13,947 nt of DNA, from positions 1-13,947 of the forward strand of contig SXPW01000097.1 of assembly GCA_005793785.1 (NCBI GenBank). Direction: 5' to 3'. A program made the translations under genes and the position numbers. Position 1 is the stretch's first letter. Each line of letters begins with the position of its first letter. Source of the stretch: Actinomycetota bacterium (GTDB lineage Bacteria; Actinomycetota; Acidimicrobiia; Acidimicrobiales; Ilumatobacteraceae). Positions 13,553 through 13,947 of this stretch are shown here, piece after piece. The notes below the pieces were generated by a model that saw only the letters and a list, made by a program, of their open reading frames with translations, had not been told where the DNA came from and did not search any database.

Positions 13553-13947
13553 TCGGCGAGCGCCGCGAGTACCGCGCTGGCGCTGATCGATCGGTCATCG
13601 TAGGCGCGTCGCGATGCCAGCCCGCCACCCGCGAGCACCGTGATTGCGGTTTCAATGGCGCTCTGCAGTTCGCGGATGTGCCGGGGTGGTGGAAAGTATT
13701 CGTCCTCCAGCGTCGCACGCACCTCGGTGGACCCGTTGCTCGGTGCGAGCCGTTCGATCACCGATACGACGAGTTCCTCCGGCGCCGAGGCGCCCGCCGT
13801 GACGCCGACGGCACCCGCGAGGTCGTCAGGCAATTCACTCGCCTCGTTGATGCGCAATACACGCGGGCAGCCGATCTCGCGTGCGAGGCGCTCGAGGGCC
13901 AGCGTGTTGCTCGAGTTGGCCGATCCGATGACGACCATCACGTCGAC
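13549..13947 (-). CDS. ispH: 4-hydroxy-3-methylbut-2-enyl diphosphate reductase, C-terminal part
   Basis: IspH is the last enzyme of the non-mevalonate isoprenoid pathway, a [4Fe-4S] protein making IPP and DMAPP from HMBPP. Only the last 132 residues are in the window; the start lies to the right. Visible hallmarks are V-V-I-G-S-A-N-S-S-N, containing the substrate-binding Ser and Asn of the S-x-N motif, and V-G-V-T-A-G-A-S-A-P-E with a conserved Ser. The frame continues through the right edge, so the ATG at 13941 is internal. After the region matching the E. coli C terminus (D-E-Y-F-P-P-P-R) there are about 45 further residues, an extension. Its TAG stop overlaps the TAA of the acyl-CoA dehydrogenase gene by 4 bp in total. 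Confidence 0.92.
   Translation of the reverse strand, partial: VDVMVVIGSANSSNTLALERLAREIGCPRVLRINEASELPDDLAGAVGVTAGASAPEELVVSVIERLAPSNGSTEVRATLEDEYFPPPRHIRELQSAIETAITVLAGGGLASRRAYDDRSISASAVLAALAD

Overview
This 13.9-kb stretch looks like bacterial core chromosome, GC-rich and densely packed. The gene set suggests a high-GC actinobacterium, quite possibly Acidimicrobiia-like: actinobacterial-style protein sequences, several GTG starts, almost no Shine-Dalgarno sequences, and start codons placed only 6-7 nt after a TANNNT -10 hexamer, as in leaderless transcription. The taxon is an inference from style, not a database match. I see no rRNA, tRNA, CRISPR array, insertion sequence, prophage gene or integration site.

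Left part (1-5773): the 3' end of an HD-domain phosphohydrolase gene converges on trpS (minus strand). trpS is divergent from a forward operon, scpA-scpB-rluB-tyrA-aroA, with junctions of +10 nt, -4 nt, +6 nt and +4 nt. This operon joins the chromosome-condensation kleisin complex (ScpAB, partners of Smc), a 23S rRNA pseudouridine synthase, and two aromatic amino acid enzymes (prephenate dehydrogenase and EPSP synthase).

Middle (5768-7270): an AlkA-type DNA glycosylase on the minus strand, divergent from a small forward phosphoribosyltransferase. The latter is the only gene here with a strong Shine-Dalgarno sequence.

Right part (7277-13947): a minus-strand run read from right to left, acyl-CoA synthetase, glycerophosphodiester phosphodiesterase (GDPD), then a three-gene ABC importer (ATPase, permease, NMT1/THI5-like lipoprotein). 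The last four genes overlap one another. An acyl-CoA dehydrogenase is divergent from the acyl-CoA synthetase across a 38-bp gap holding an 18-bp inverted repeat. The 3' end of ispH (isoprenoid synthesis) closes the window. A reasonable inference is that GDPD, the acyl-CoA synthetase and the acyl-CoA dehydrogenase form a lipid-salvage module: headgroup hydrolysis, fatty acid activation and the first beta-oxidation step. The importer's substrate is unknown but its genes are physically coupled to GDPD.

The whole window is extremely compact: all four convergent gene pairs have stop codons within 6 nt of each other or overlapping. No gene-free stretch exceeds 300 bases; the longest gap is 114 bp (6662-6775) and carries two divergent promoters. 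I found no convincing undescribed defence, mobile or secretion system. The most unusual sequence-level signals are a long near-perfect hairpin inside aroA (5088-5140), the symmetrical divergent promoter palindrome at 12304-12325, and the repeated leaderless promoter arrangement.
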